Part shown: positions 38,897 through 48,629 of the stretch, piece after piece
Layout of the letters: each line of letters starts with the position of its first letter
Numbering within the stretch: the first letter of the stretch is position 1
Source: an uncultured Bacteroidales bacterium
Lineage (GTDB): Bacteria > Bacteroidota > Bacteroidia > Bacteroidales > UBA932
Assembly: GCA_946405435.1 (NCBI GenBank)
Contig: CAMJHF010000001.1
Span: forward strand, 1 to 64,000
Length of the DNA: 64,000 nucleotides
Direction of reading: 5' to 3'
Translations under genes and position numbers: made by a program
Notes under the pieces: model-generated
Databases searched by the model: none
Told to the model about the DNA's origin: nothing
The model's input: the letters and a program-made list of their open reading frames with translations, nothing else

Positions 38897-40783
38897 ATGA
38901 AAATCAATAAATTAATCCTTGCATTAGCAATGCCTGCGATGGCCCTTCTGGCAGCTTGCCAGCAGGAGCCTGACTCCTTGCCGCAGATTGCCACCGACAA
39001 GGGCACATATGAAGCCGCTGTAGAGGGAGGCACCATCACCGTGAAACTTTTAGCATCCGAGGACTGGACCGCTACGGTAGCCCCTGCGACATCCCTTGAC
39101 GAAGTGGACGGCATTATCGTCAGTCCCTCTTCAGGGTCCGCATCCGATAAAGAGCAGGACGTCGTTATTACCGTTCCCAAGAATGATGGTTACAACCGTT
39201 CCGCCCTTGTTTCCTTCATAGGCTCCAGGCTCAGCGGCGCCGTGACCATCAACCAGCCGGGCGCCGAGGGCGAGCGTGTCCTCAAACTCACCGTGGCCGA
39301 GTTCCTTGAGAAGGACGTGGACGCCAGCATCTTCTACGAGCTCACAGGTACCGTGACCAAGATTACGGACGAGTACTACAACGACTTCTGGCTCAACGAC
39401 GGTTCCGTCGAGGGCGACGGCATCTATACCTACGGCCTGTTCGAGTCAAAGGGCGCATCCCGTATCAACAACTACATGCAGAAGATGGACATCCGCGAGG
39501 GTGACATCCTGACCATGCGTGCCAACAGGAGCGCCTACAACGGCCAGCCCCAGGCGGGCAACGCATATTATGTCAGCCATGAGAAGTCCAAGACCCCGAG
39601 CATAGCGCTGGGCCTTGAATCATACACTGCAGGCAACACTGGCGAATCTTTCGATCTTCCGGTTACTTCCAACTCCGTGACCTGGACTCTGAGCGCAGAC
39701 AAAGACTGGATCAGTTTCGATCCCGCTACCGGCAATGCATCCACGACCGTGAAGGTTACGGTTGCGGCAGGTCCTGCAGATGAGGCTGTCATAACCCTTT
39801 CTGCTTCAGGCCTTGAGTCAAAGACTTGCAAAGTTGTCCGCTCCGACGTTCCCGTGCTCGGCGTGTCCGAAATCATCGCGGCTGAAAATGGAACCCTCAT
39901 TGCCACCAAGTCCTCATTGGTCACGGCCAAGACGACCAAGGGCTTCGTGATTTCAGACGGAACCAAGGCTGTCTATGTCTATGATAACGGCGACAACGCT
40001 GATGTCAAAGTTGGTGACAACGTTGTCGTGAAGGGAAGCAAGACCGTCTATAACGGAGTTCCCGAGATCGAGAAAGTGTCTTCCGTGACCATTGAGTCAA
40101 GTGACAACAAAGTTTCCTATCCCAATCCTCGTTTCGTCACCGACATAGCTGCTTCATATGCGGCAGAAGAAGCCGAGTTCATTACCATCTGCGGCAAGCT
40201 GGCCGTTTCCGGCAACTACCTGAACATCAACCTCGAGGGCATCGACTCCGGCAGCAAGCAGGGTAGCATCGTGTATCCTGTCAGCGAGCTGGACGCCAAG
40301 AGCTTCGACGGCAAGGATATCGTGGTGACAGGTTACTTCAACGGCCTTTCCGGCAAGGGTAAGTATCTCAATGTCATCGCAGTGTCCATCACTGAGTATA
40401 CTCCTGGAGCCAAGGGAACGTTCTCCGATCCTTATCTCCCTTCCGAGATAGCGCCCATCCTTGCCGGCGGCACCAAGATCGACGGCAATGTTTTCATCAA
40501 GGGCAAGGTGTCCAAGGTTGCCAGCCAGTTCGGCACCAAGTACGGCAACGCCCAGTTCTGGATTTCCGAAGACGGCGCCTTCAAGAGCGATCCCCAACAG
40601 GATTTCGAGGCGTACAACGTGTGGTATCTTGGCAACAAGTACTGGGCCGAGGGTGACAAGACCGTCGCCGAGGGCGATGAGGTCCTGATCTACGGCGAAG
40701 TTACCTGGTTTGCCAAGAACAGCGTCGCCGAGACCAACGGCAAGAAAGCCTACCTGCACTCGCTGAACGGCAGTACGGAGTAA
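38897..40783 (+). CDS. Surface lipoprotein with BACON-type and OB-fold (DUF5689-like) domains
   Basis: A 628-residue lipoprotein (lipobox LLAAC, Cys about 18). Two BACON-like Ig domains are visible (about 25-120 with GGTITVKLLASEDWTATV, and about 235-310 with SVTWTLSADKDWISFDPATG). There are also three OB-fold-like units in which ...GTVTKITDEYY..., ...LVTAKTTKGFVISDGTKAVY and ...GKVSKVASQFGTKYGNAQFW recur (about 130-225, 325-410, 540-625). Such OB-fold units resemble those in extracellular nucleic-acid-binding proteins. It is co-transcribed with the receptor before it and a strong terminator follows. It is similar to 54150-56522. Confidence 0.75.
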   Translation: MKINKLILALAMPAMALLAACQQEPDSLPQIATDKGTYEAAVEGGTITVKLLASEDWTATVAPATSLDEVDGIIVSPSSGSASDKEQDVVITVPKNDGYNRSALVSFIGSRLSGAVTINQPGAEGERVLKLTVAEFLEKDVDASIFYELTGTVTKITDEYYNDFWLNDGSVEGDGIYTYGLFESKGASRINNYMQKMDIREGDILTMRANRSAYNGQPQAGNAYYVSHEKSKTPSIALGLESYTAGNTGESFDLPVTSNSVTWTLSADKDWISFDPATGNASTTVKVTVAAGPADEAVITLSASGLESKTCKVVRSDVPVLGVSEIIAAENGTLIATKSSLVTAKTTKGFVISDGTKAVYVYDNGDNADVKVGDNVVVKGSKTVYNGVPEIEKVSSVTIESSDNKVSYPNPRFVTDIAASYAAEEAEFITICGKLAVSGNYLNINLEGIDSGSKQGSIVYPVSELDAKSFDGKDIVVTGYFNGLSGKGKYLNVIAVSITEYTPGAKGTFSDPYLPSEIAPILAGGTKIDGNVFIKGKVSKVASQFGTKYGNAQFWISEDGAFKSDPQQDFEAYNVWYLGNKYWAEGDKTVAEGDEVLIYGEVTWFAKNSVAETNGKKAYLHSLNGSTE

Positions 40784-40800
40784 GCCGACTCATGAGATGT

Positions 40801-40834
40801 AAAAATCGTCCCGGAGAAACCGGGACGATTTTTT
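40801..40834 (+). terminator. Terminator after the receptor/lipoprotein operon
   Basis: The stem AATCGTCCCGG/CCGGGACGATT (40804-40814 with 40820-40830) has an AGAAA loop and a T-run. Confidence 0.9.
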
Positions 40835-40847
40835 GTTATCGGTCGAT

Positions 40848-40949
40848 TCATAGAGATTCTATTTCACTGCTTCCGTCCAGAAGGGGACGTAGGATGCAGA
40901 CATTTTCGGCATCAGGGAAGTACTGATGTATTAAAGTATCTACGTTCAT
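40848..40949 (-). CDS. Possible very small protein (33 residues)
   Basis: A short minus-strand ORF (MNVDTLIHQYFPDAENVCIL at its start) with a near-consensus -7 box (CACCTTTG, about 40964-40971) 14 bases before the ATG. Codon choice is ordinary. It could be a real small protein, a remnant of a larger gene, or chance. No family is known. Confidence 0.3.
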   Translation of the reverse strand: MNVDTLIHQYFPDAENVCILRPLLDGSSEIESL

Positions 40950-41024
40950 ATATCTGCAAAGGTGGTAATTATAATCGTTTTTTAGTTGCTGTAGATTCAT
41001 TCTTCATTTATTAAAAGAATAGAT

Positions 41025-41032
41025 TACCTTTG
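41025..41032 (+). promoter_or_regulatory. Promoter -7 box of the ECF sigma gene
   Basis: TACCTTTG fits TAnnTTTG, with a TTC at a 19-base spacing (41003-41005) in place of TTG. The ATG is 11 bases further. Confidence 0.6.
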
Positions 41033-41042
41033 CAATGACTTT

Positions 41043-41618
41043 ATGCTGACCGAAAGGGAAATACTTGCTTTGATTGCGCGCGGGGACCGGCGTGCGTTTG
41101 ACTGGCTGTTCGTGCAGCATCAACCGAGGCTCGTTAATTTCTTGACGCAGCTTACCGGAAATCCGGAGGTGGCTGCCGACATGTCCCAGGACATATTTCT
41201 GGATATATGGAAGAACCGTTCGAGACTGGATGGAGTAAACAATTTCCAGGCTTACTTGTTCCGGATAGCCCGCAACACTGCCTATAACTATTTTGACCGT
41301 CTGGCTGTAAACGATAGATTCGTCAATGAAAGTAAGTATACGACCCAATCGGCGCAGGCTGAAGGTGAATACCTATTTGCCCGACAACTAATGGCATTGA
41401 TCCGGAAGACTGCTGATGAAATGCCTCCAAAAAGAAGAAAGATATTTCTCATGAGCCGTTTTCTCGGCTTTTCAAACAGCGAAATTGCTGATATGCTCGG
41501 GATCGACAAAAGGACTGTCGAAAACCATATCACCAACGCGTTGGCTACAATTAGGCAAATGATAAAACTTCTTGTGTTTTTGTGTGTTTGCCTTTCGGAA
41601 CTTTATTTTAGAGTATGA
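41043..41618 (+). CDS. ECF-type sigma factor (Bacteroidetes PUL type)
   Basis: A 191-residue sigma-70 family factor. Region 2 spans about 22-90 (DMSQDIFLDIWKNRSRL) and region 4 about 125-175 (MPPKRRKIFLMSRFLGFSN then SEIADMLGIDKRTVENHI). The C-terminal 15 residues are hydrophobic. It is translationally coupled (ATGA) to a FecR-like anti-sigma gene and stands before a SusC/SusD pair, the standard trans-envelope signalling set by which substrate binding at the outer membrane switches on its own uptake operon. Confidence 0.93.
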   Translation: MLTEREILALIARGDRRAFDWLFVQHQPRLVNFLTQLTGNPEVAADMSQDIFLDIWKNRSRLDGVNNFQAYLFRIARNTAYNYFDRLAVNDRFVNESKYTTQSAQAEGEYLFARQLMALIRKTADEMPPKRRKIFLMSRFLGFSNSEIADMLGIDKRTVENHITNALATIRQMIKLLVFLCVCLSELYFRV

Positions 41619-42526
41619 ACAAGAATGTAGATATCCGTGATTTTGTTGAGAGTGAAGGAACTGTCGAATCCCTTTGGCAACTGAGCGAAGGAACAGCTTC
41701 TGGTAAGACCTTCGAGGATTTGATGTCTCTTAACAGGAAAATAGATGCAATTCAACGCAGGCGCAGCGTCAGGAACAGAATAATCGGTGTGTTTTCGGCG
41801 GTAGCGGTGCTCGCCGGAGTAGTGGTTGCTACATATTCTTTGACCAAGGACGTTTATAATAAATCTCTCCCAGTCTATATTCAGAAAGTTACCGCCTATG
41901 GGGATACCGCTTCGGTCCGCCTTCCTGACGGGACGCTTGTGGCTATGAACGCCGGCTCTTCTTTGATTTATCCGGATAAATTCGCTGATGATACAAGGAC
42001 GGTGTTTTTTACTGGCGAAGGCAACTTTTCGGTGGCCAAGGATCCTGATCATCCTTTTATAGTCAAAACGGCGTGGATGGATGTCAAGGCCTTGGGGACA
42101 AGGTTCTGCATCCAGTCTTATTCAGAAGAAAGGACCGTCAGGACGACCCTGGAAGAAGGCCGGGTGCAGGTTGCTTTTCCCTCGCTCAAAGAAAAATCAT
42201 TCATACTCGATCCGGATACCCAGATAGCCTTTACTCCCTCTGATTCCACAATAGCCTTGTTTCATGTAAACGCGGAAAAAGTCGCACTTTGGGAACAGGG
42301 GTACATGGTGTTTAACAGTGCTTCTTTCCAGGAAATCGTTTCTCGTCTTGAGAGGAAATATGGGGTGTCCTTTGTCTATGATGCGGCCAAGGCTGCAGGG
42401 CGTGCCTTTAATCTTCGCTTTACGCCCGAGGAAACGCTTTCGGAATCTCTTGACGTCCTGACCTGGCTGGTGCCTCATTCCCGTTATCGCATCTCGGGGA
42501 ACAAAGTCTATTATTTTTTCCAATAA
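41615..42526 (+). CDS. FecR-like anti-sigma factor
   Basis: A 303-residue inner-membrane protein. The cytoplasmic N-terminus (about 1-48) holds the sigma factor. A single membrane helix follows (IIGVFSAVAVLAGVVVATYS, about 53-72). The periplasmic part contains a FecR domain (TASVRLPDGTLVAMNAGSSL, about 92-190) and a C-terminal DUF4974-type secretin-like domain (FQEIVSRLERKYGVSF). It senses the receptor STN domain at 42599 and releases the sigma factor. It overlaps the sigma gene by ATGA. Confidence 0.93.
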   Translation: MNKNVDIRDFVESEGTVESLWQLSEGTASGKTFEDLMSLNRKIDAIQRRRSVRNRIIGVFSAVAVLAGVVVATYSLTKDVYNKSLPVYIQKVTAYGDTASVRLPDGTLVAMNAGSSLIYPDKFADDTRTVFFTGEGNFSVAKDPDHPFIVKTAWMDVKALGTRFCIQSYSEERTVRTTLEEGRVQVAFPSLKEKSFILDPDTQIAFTPSDSTIALFHVNAEKVALWEQGYMVFNSASFQEIVSRLERKYGVSFVYDAAKAAGRAFNLRFTPEETLSESLDVLTWLVPHSRYRISGNKVYYFFQ

Positions 42527-42546
42527 AGGCAATCTGGATTTGTGTG

Positions 42547-42591
42547 TATCCTTGGTTTAAACTTACTGTCAAGTTAGATAACCAAAGGATA
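42547..42591 (+). promoter_or_regulatory. Long hairpin in the susC leader
   Basis: TATCCTTGGTT (42547-42557) pairs with AACCAAAGGATA (42580-42591, one extra A), with inner AACTT/AAGTT (42560-42564 with 42571-42575). It ends 7 bases before the SusC ATG and may control translation or be the region read by the cognate ECF sigma. Confidence 0.5.
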
Positions 42592-42598
42592 ACACTAT

Positions 42599-45500
42599 AT
42601 GAAAAGATTCTATTGGCTTCTGGCCTTTATTGTCATGGCCGGCTTGGCCACACCCTCTTTTGCGCAGAACCAGCGCGTTACTCTTAAAGGGGGCACAAGT
42701 ACTCTGGCGGCTGTTTTTGCAGAAATTGAATCCCAGACCGACATGTCCGTCGATTATGACGTACAAGTTGTAGATGGGAGTAAAACGGTTTCGGTGCCGG
42801 CCGCTTCCCTTACCGTCAAGTCTTTATTGGACAAAGTGTTGCAGAATACAGGATATACCTATTCTGTCAATCGGAACCATATCATCGTAACGGTGCGTCA
42901 GGTCCAGGCTAAAGAAAAGGCCAATGTCCTGAGGGGACGCGTCCTCGACGGCTCCGGGCAACCGGTAATCGGAGCCGGAGTACTTGTGAGCGGAACGTCA
43001 AAAGGTACGGTTACAGATGCGGCTGGCACATTTGAACTTGATGCTCCGGAAGGCAGCATGCTGACTATATCTGCGCTCGGCTATGAGTCCCGGTCGGTCG
43101 TGTCGGACGGCAGGTCTGACTTGTCCATTGTCTTGGAAGAGAGCAATCTGATGCTCGAAGAGACAATCGTTATCGGCTATGGCAGCAAAAACCGGAACAA
43201 AATAGTCGGCGCTGTTAATCAGGTATCACAGGAAACGTTTGCCGGAAAGCCTGTTACGAACGCCGGTCAGGCTCTTCAGGGAGCGATACCAAACCTGAAT
43301 ATCACATTGACTGACGGTCGCCTGAACCGTAATCCAACCTATAATATCCGAGGATACAACTCAATAACCGGCGGATCGCCGCTGGTGTTGGTTGACGGCG
43401 TGCCCGGCGATATAAATCTTGTAGCTCCCGAGGATATAGAAAGCGTAAGCGTGCTAAAGGACGCTTCTTCGGCCGCCATCTACGGCGCGCAGGCCTCTTT
43501 CGGAGTGATTCTGGTCACAACCAAGAATGGAAACGATGAAAAACCGCATTTCCGCTATACGGCCAATGTAGGTGTCAGCCAGCCCCTAAAGACTCCAGAA
43601 CTGCTCACGGACGGCATCCAGTATGCAACCATCATGCAGGAAGCTTACACCGGATGGGCAGGAAGCGGGCTTGCCGCCCTGGACGAGGTTAAAGCTTATC
43701 TTGAAGCCTATCAGCAGAACCCGGGACTTCCTATTGCTTACGTAAACGATATGTACCTGTCGTACATATCCGGACAGATGACCGACTGGTACAAAACTAT
43801 CTACAACGAGTCACAGATGTTTCAGCGTCATCATCTTGAACTCTCGGGGAAAAGCGGCCGCGTCCGGTATTACATTTCCGGGGGCATCTCTTCACAGGAC
43901 GGCGTTTATAGAATAGCGACCGATAACCTGCAGATGTATAGCTTGAAAGCCAAGGCGGACGTACAGGTAACCGGCAATTTCCGCTTGTACAATAATTTTT
44001 CGTTTGAGGACAAAAAGTATTCTGCACCAAATACAACGGTGTACGGCAACTGGGACATCCTGCGTTTCATGACACAGCTGTGCGCCCCGTTTTCAACGAT
44101 TTACGACAACAATGGAAACTATACTTACGGCGGCCTTGTCTCGGTTGGCCTGCTTAAAGATTCCGGCCGCTCCACAACGGAAAAAACAGATATCCGCGAT
44201 ACTTTCGGCGCCGAACTCTCGTTGTTTGGGGATGCGTTGAAACTGAAAGGGGATTTCAGCATCTGGGAGGATAGGAACTTTGGCTGCGATCAGCGTATCC
44301 GTCTCTCTTATTCTTCTTCTCCGGGAAATGTCGCCCCAATGAGTTCGATGCCGGATTATGTGAAGAAAGCATACACCGAAGGAAAAATGTACACGGTAAA
44401 TGCGTACGCCGACTTTAACAAAACCCTTGGACGCCATACTCTTGGAGCCATTGTCGGTTTTAACCAAGTGTCGGACTATTACCGAGCTTTCGATGCGCGT
44501 GTGGATGACAACCTGATTGACGGCTATCGTTCCCTGAATCTTGCCAACGGAGACAAGATTATCTCCGATGACGAGTCGTCTTATGCCACGAGAGGCATTT
44601 TTTACCGTTTGAGCTACGATTTCGACAGCCGTTACCTGCTGGAACTGAACGGCCGTTATGATGGTACCTCCAAATTCCCTGCGGGGCGCAGATGGGGCTT
44701 CTTTCCTTCTGCGGCCGTTGGCTGGGTACTGTCAAACGAGCCTTATATGCAGTTTCTTAAACCGGCGGTTGACGTGCTTAAAATAAGGGCGTCATACGGA
44801 AGCCTTGGCAATCAGCAGGTCAGCCCTTTCTCGTACATCTCGACAATGGAAAAGAAGCAATTGTCTGGGTATCTCACAAACCCCAATTCTCCTTCCAAGG
44901 TCGATTATGTAACCGTTCCGGAATTGGTGGCGGGCGACTTGACCTGGGAGACTGTGACTTCCGCCAATGTCGGCCTTGACCTGGATATGTTCAGGCGCCG
45001 TTTCAGCATAGGTCTTGATGCTTATCAGCGAATGACTTACGATATGCTCGCTTCCGGGGTTTCCTTGCCCTCTGTGCTTGGCGCTACGGTCCCTAAAACC
45101 AATTCGGCCGACCTTAGGGTACGCGGCTGGGAGGCTTCAGTGATGTGGCGTGACCGCTTTACATTATTCGGGAAGCCGGCCGATTATAGCGCTAAATTTG
45201 TAATGGCCGACAACAGGGCTGTCATAACAAAATACAACGCCAACAACGGTCGCTTGATTTCCGGTTATAACGTTGGCGAGGAAATAGGCACGATTTGGGG
45301 CCTGGAGTGCCTCGGTTATTTTACCTCCGACGAGGAGGCCGCCTCCTGGGCCAACCAGAAGAAGGTAAGTGACAACATCGTTACGCCGCGTGCCGGAGAC
45401 CTCAAATTTAAAGACCAGGGTGTTCAGGACGGCAAGATAGACAAGGGACAGGAGACTCTCGACGATCCCGGCGACCTGATCAGGATTGGCAACAGCTCGG

Positions 45501-46015
45501 TAAGGCTTCCTTATAGTCTCGACCTCACCTTCGCGTGGAACAACTTTGACTTCAACATATTCTTCCAGGGCGTCGGCAAGCGCGATTTCTATCCCGGAGC
45601 CGAATGTGCGATATTCTGGGGTCCGTACAACCGCTGGTACAACCCTGTGTGGAAGCATCTTGAAGGGAACTACTGGACGGAGGATAATCCAGATGCGTAT
45701 TTCCCGCGTCTGAGGGCATATATGTCCAATTCGACAAACAACGAGCTTGGCGTTCCCAATACCAAATACCTTCAGGATGCATCATACCTGCGCCTTAAAA
45801 CCCTCACTCTCGGTTATACCATTCCGGTTAAACTCACAGGCAAAATCGGGCTTTCCAAAGTCAGAATGTTCTTCTCGGGGCAGAATCTGCTCACGTTCAC
45901 CAAACTATACAAGTGCTTCGATCCCGAAGCCATCAACAATCTCAACAACAATGGCGCCGGTTTCGTGTATCCTATACAGCGTACCATGACTTTCGGCCTT
46001 GATGTTAATTTTTAA
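42599..46015 (+). CDS. SusC-like TonB-dependent transducer receptor
   Basis: A 1138-residue outer-membrane receptor with signal peptide (LLAFIVMAGLATPSFAQ), an STN signalling domain (about 23-105, LAAVFAEIESQTDMSVDYD), a carboxypeptidase-like domain (about 112-185), the SusC plug signature (VIGYGSKNRNKIVGAV; PTYNIRGYNSITGG; SVLKDASSAAIYG) and a barrel ending in MTFGLDVNF. The STN domain means it reports substrate binding to the FecR protein. The SusD partner follows 10 bases later. Confidence 0.96.
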   Translation: MKRFYWLLAFIVMAGLATPSFAQNQRVTLKGGTSTLAAVFAEIESQTDMSVDYDVQVVDGSKTVSVPAASLTVKSLLDKVLQNTGYTYSVNRNHIIVTVRQVQAKEKANVLRGRVLDGSGQPVIGAGVLVSGTSKGTVTDAAGTFELDAPEGSMLTISALGYESRSVVSDGRSDLSIVLEESNLMLEETIVIGYGSKNRNKIVGAVNQVSQETFAGKPVTNAGQALQGAIPNLNITLTDGRLNRNPTYNIRGYNSITGGSPLVLVDGVPGDINLVAPEDIESVSVLKDASSAAIYGAQASFGVILVTTKNGNDEKPHFRYTANVGVSQPLKTPELLTDGIQYATIMQEAYTGWAGSGLAALDEVKAYLEAYQQNPGLPIAYVNDMYLSYISGQMTDWYKTIYNESQMFQRHHLELSGKSGRVRYYISGGISSQDGVYRIATDNLQMYSLKAKADVQVTGNFRLYNNFSFEDKKYSAPNTTVYGNWDILRFMTQLCAPFSTIYDNNGNYTYGGLVSVGLLKDSGRSTTEKTDIRDTFGAELSLFGDALKLKGDFSIWEDRNFGCDQRIRLSYSSSPGNVAPMSSMPDYVKKAYTEGKMYTVNAYADFNKTLGRHTLGAIVGFNQVSDYYRAFDARVDDNLIDGYRSLNLANGDKIISDDESSYATRGIFYRLSYDFDSRYLLELNGRYDGTSKFPAGRRWGFFPSAAVGWVLSNEPYMQFLKPAVDVLKIRASYGSLGNQQVSPFSYISTMEKKQLSGYLTNPNSPSKVDYVTVPELVAGDLTWETVTSANVGLDLDMFRRRFSIGLDAYQRMTYDMLASGVSLPSVLGATVPKTNSADLRVRGWEASVMWRDRFTLFGKPADYSAKFVMADNRAVITKYNANNGRLISGYNVGEEIGTIWGLECLGYFTSDEEAASWANQKKVSDNIVTPRAGDLKFKDQGVQDGKIDKGQETLDDPGDLIRIGNSSVRLPYSLDLTFAWNNFDFNIFFQGVGKRDFYPGAECAIFWGPYNRWYNPVWKHLEGNYWTEDNPDAYFPRLRAYMSNSTNNELGVPNTKYLQDASYLRLKTLTLGYTIPVKLTGKIGLSKVRMFFSGQNLLTFTKLYKCFDPEAINNLNNNGAGFVYPIQRTMTFGLDVNF

Positions 46016-46025
46016 TCGGTTGAAA

Positions 46026-47753
46026 ATGAAAAAGATATTCATAGCGATGATTTCTCTTCCGCTGCTCGTTTCATGCGGAAAGGATTTTCTTGAGCGTATC
46101 CCGACTACCGATGTGTCCTACGAGGGTTATTTTACTTCGGAAGAACAGCTGAAACTGTATGCCAACGGCTTCAATACATATATCCCCGGGGCCAGTGTAA
46201 TGACAGCAGATTTGAACAGCGACAATATTGAAGTTGGTACATACAACGCCCTGCTTGCCGGAGTTCGTACCGTGCCGGCCTCTGGAGGCGGCTGGAGCTG
46301 GAGTTGGCTGCGTACTTTCAACCTGCTTCTGGATAATTATAAAAAAGCTGATTGCGACGAGGCTACGCAGAATTATTATGCTGCCCTTGCCCGTTTCTAC
46401 AGGGCGTGGTTCTATTATGAAAAGGTGAAGGCTTTCGGTGATGTGCCATGGTATGACAAGCCATTGCAAACCAATTCCGAGGAGTTGTACAAAGCTCGCG
46501 ACGGGAGGGATTATGTGGATGAGCGTATTCTTGAGGACCTGGATTTTGCAATACAATGGCTTAAAGACAACAAGGACCAGACCGGCATTACCCGCTGGAC
46601 AGCTCTTGCCCTCAAGTCGCGTTTCTGCCTTTACGAGGGAACATACTACAAGTATCATACGGAACTGGGACTCGGGAACTTGTCGCCGAAGTATCTGGAA
46701 GAGTGTGTCAAGGCCTCTGAAGAATTGATGGACAAAGGCGGGTACAAAGTGTACTATACGGGCTCCGAAACGGATTACCGTGACATATTTACAAGCGAGA
46801 AACCCAATTCCGAGGTCATCCTGGCAAAAATATACAACAAGGGCCTCAGTCTGGTCCACTCTGCAAATTACACTTTCCTTACTGCCTCCGCATCCTGCAA
46901 GGAAGGATTCAACAAGCAGTTCATGGACTCTTACCTTATGCGTGACGGCTCTTTTTTCAGTTCCCAGAAAGGCTATGAAACGATGACTTGGTACGAAGAA
47001 TGCCAAAACCGCGACCTGCGTCTCTACCAGACGGTGCGCACGCCCGGTTACACCCGTATCGGAGGAAAGACGAAACTGCTCCCCGACTTCGACAAGGCGG
47101 CAACTGGCTACCAAATGATAAAATGGGTTACCGGGACCTCTGATGATGCATACAACGGCAGTGTAAATGCAGCATCCATTTTCCGCTACTCCGAGGTACT
47201 TCTGAATTATGCGGAAGCCCGTGCCGAATTGGGTGTGCTTACACAGGACGACATTGATAAAACAGTGAACCTGACAAGGCAGCGCGGAGGCCTCCCCAAA
47301 ATGGTCCTGTCATCCCTGACGATAGATCCCACGCAGCAGAAACTGTATCCCGGAGTAAATTCCGCAGCTATACTGGAAATCCGCCGCGAGAGGAGGGTGG
47401 AGCTGGTCATGGAAGGCTTGAGATGGGACGACCTGATGCGCTGGAAGAGGGGACCGCTCCTTGCCCAGCGATTCCGCGGCATGTATTTCAAAAATCTAGG
47501 AGTGCAGGATCTGGACGGAGACGGTGTTGACGATTTTGCAATCCTGAACAGTGCTCCGGCCAAGAAAGAGAGTGGAATAACATATCTGATTCTCGACAGC
47601 AGCCGCATGTTGTCAAACGGCTCTTCAGGATATATAATTGCCCAGCCCACCACGCTGAAATCCTTCGATGAGGAACGGGACTACCTGTATCCAATTCCAA
47701 CCAACGAACTGGTCAACAACAAACAACTTGAACAGAACCCCAACTGGGAATAA
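46026..47753 (+). CDS. SusD/RagB-like surface lipoprotein
   Basis: A 575-residue lipoprotein starting at the ATG at 46026 (an upstream in-frame ATG overlaps susC). The lipobox LLVSC is followed by KDFLERIPTTDVS, the usual SusD start. The N-terminal TPR helices (RFYRAWFYYEKVKAFGDVPW, about 125-145) and the C-terminal signature RRERRVELVMEGLRWDDLMRW identify the RagB/SusD family. It acts as the lid that delivers ligand to the SusC barrel. Confidence 0.95.
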   Translation: MKKIFIAMISLPLLVSCGKDFLERIPTTDVSYEGYFTSEEQLKLYANGFNTYIPGASVMTADLNSDNIEVGTYNALLAGVRTVPASGGGWSWSWLRTFNLLLDNYKKADCDEATQNYYAALARFYRAWFYYEKVKAFGDVPWYDKPLQTNSEELYKARDGRDYVDERILEDLDFAIQWLKDNKDQTGITRWTALALKSRFCLYEGTYYKYHTELGLGNLSPKYLEECVKASEELMDKGGYKVYYTGSETDYRDIFTSEKPNSEVILAKIYNKGLSLVHSANYTFLTASASCKEGFNKQFMDSYLMRDGSFFSSQKGYETMTWYEECQNRDLRLYQTVRTPGYTRIGGKTKLLPDFDKAATGYQMIKWVTGTSDDAYNGSVNAASIFRYSEVLLNYAEARAELGVLTQDDIDKTVNLTRQRGGLPKMVLSSLTIDPTQQKLYPGVNSAAILEIRRERRVELVMEGLRWDDLMRWKRGPLLAQRFRGMYFKNLGVQDLDGDGVDDFAILNSAPAKKESGITYLILDSSRMLSNGSSGYIIAQPTTLKSFDEERDYLYPIPTNELVNNKQLEQNPNWE

Positions 47754-47755
47754 GC

Positions 47756-48604
47756 ATGAGATTCGTGAAACTCTTTTTTGCCATGCTGCTTCTGCTCGGG
47801 TGCACTTCTCCCGAGATAAACATAAACAGACCTTCAGGAGAGGAACTCTACGACAATTCAATACCGCTGAAAGTCTCCGGAGACGTGCGTGTGATGCAGT
47901 ATAACATTCATTTCGGCGTCGGGGTCGACAACCGGTACGATATCGACAGACTCGTAAAAGAGATAAAGAAGGTCAATGCCGACATCATCATACTAAATGA
48001 GGTTGACAAGCATTACAGCGACCGTTCCAATTACATGGATATGGCTGAATACATAGCCGGAGAACTGAAAATGAACTATGTATATGATTCTTCCATACGA
48101 AATCCTGCCACCACGGCGTCAGGCGGAAATCTGAGGGAAGTTGGCAATGCCATCATTACGCGTTACGACATAAGCATGATCGGGACCAAGTTCTATTCCA
48201 TAGGTGACACATGGCCGCGGGTTATAACCAAGGCGTCGCTGACGCTCGAAACCGGAAAGAAGCTCGTCGTGGCGGTTTCCCATTTCGGACTTACACAGGA
48301 AGGACGCATAGTCCAATCCAAAGAGGCGTTGGAGTGGCTTAAAGAAGATATGGATACTCCTCTCCTGTTCTGCGGGGACTTCAACGCCATTCCGGATTCC
48401 CAAGAGATACAATACATTTATGCCAGCCTGCACGAGTCTTTTGGCGGCAAAAAGAATGTTTACACTTTCTCCACGGCTAAACCCGCTTCTCAAATAGACT
48501 ACATCTTTGCTAACGACAAAGTAACTTTCAAACAGAACGCCACTGTGATTCAAAGCAAAACAGCCTCTGATCATTTCCCTATAATGGTGGATTTTACACT
48601 ATAA
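47756..48604 (+). CDS. EEP-superfamily phosphodiesterase lipoprotein
   Basis: A 282-residue lipoprotein (lipobox LLLGC) of the endonuclease/exonuclease/phosphatase fold. The metal and catalytic motifs are in order: MQYNIHFGVG (about 46), LNEVDKH (about 80), HFGLTQEGR (about 179), CGDFNAIPDS (about 206), SQIDYIFA and SDHFPIMVDF at the end. EEP enzymes cleave phosphodiesters in nucleic acids, sphingomyelin or phosphoinositides, and sequence by eye cannot separate these. It begins 3 bases after susD, so it belongs to the same operon. Confidence 0.9.
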   Translation: MRFVKLFFAMLLLLGCTSPEININRPSGEELYDNSIPLKVSGDVRVMQYNIHFGVGVDNRYDIDRLVKEIKKVNADIIILNEVDKHYSDRSNYMDMAEYIAGELKMNYVYDSSIRNPATTASGGNLREVGNAIITRYDISMIGTKFYSIGDTWPRVITKASLTLETGKKLVVAVSHFGLTQEGRIVQSKEALEWLKEDMDTPLLFCGDFNAIPDSQEIQYIYASLHESFGGKKNVYTFSTAKPASQIDYIFANDKVTFKQNATVIQSKTASDHFPIMVDFTL

Positions 48605-48629
48605 CTAAATATCAATAAATCAACAAATT

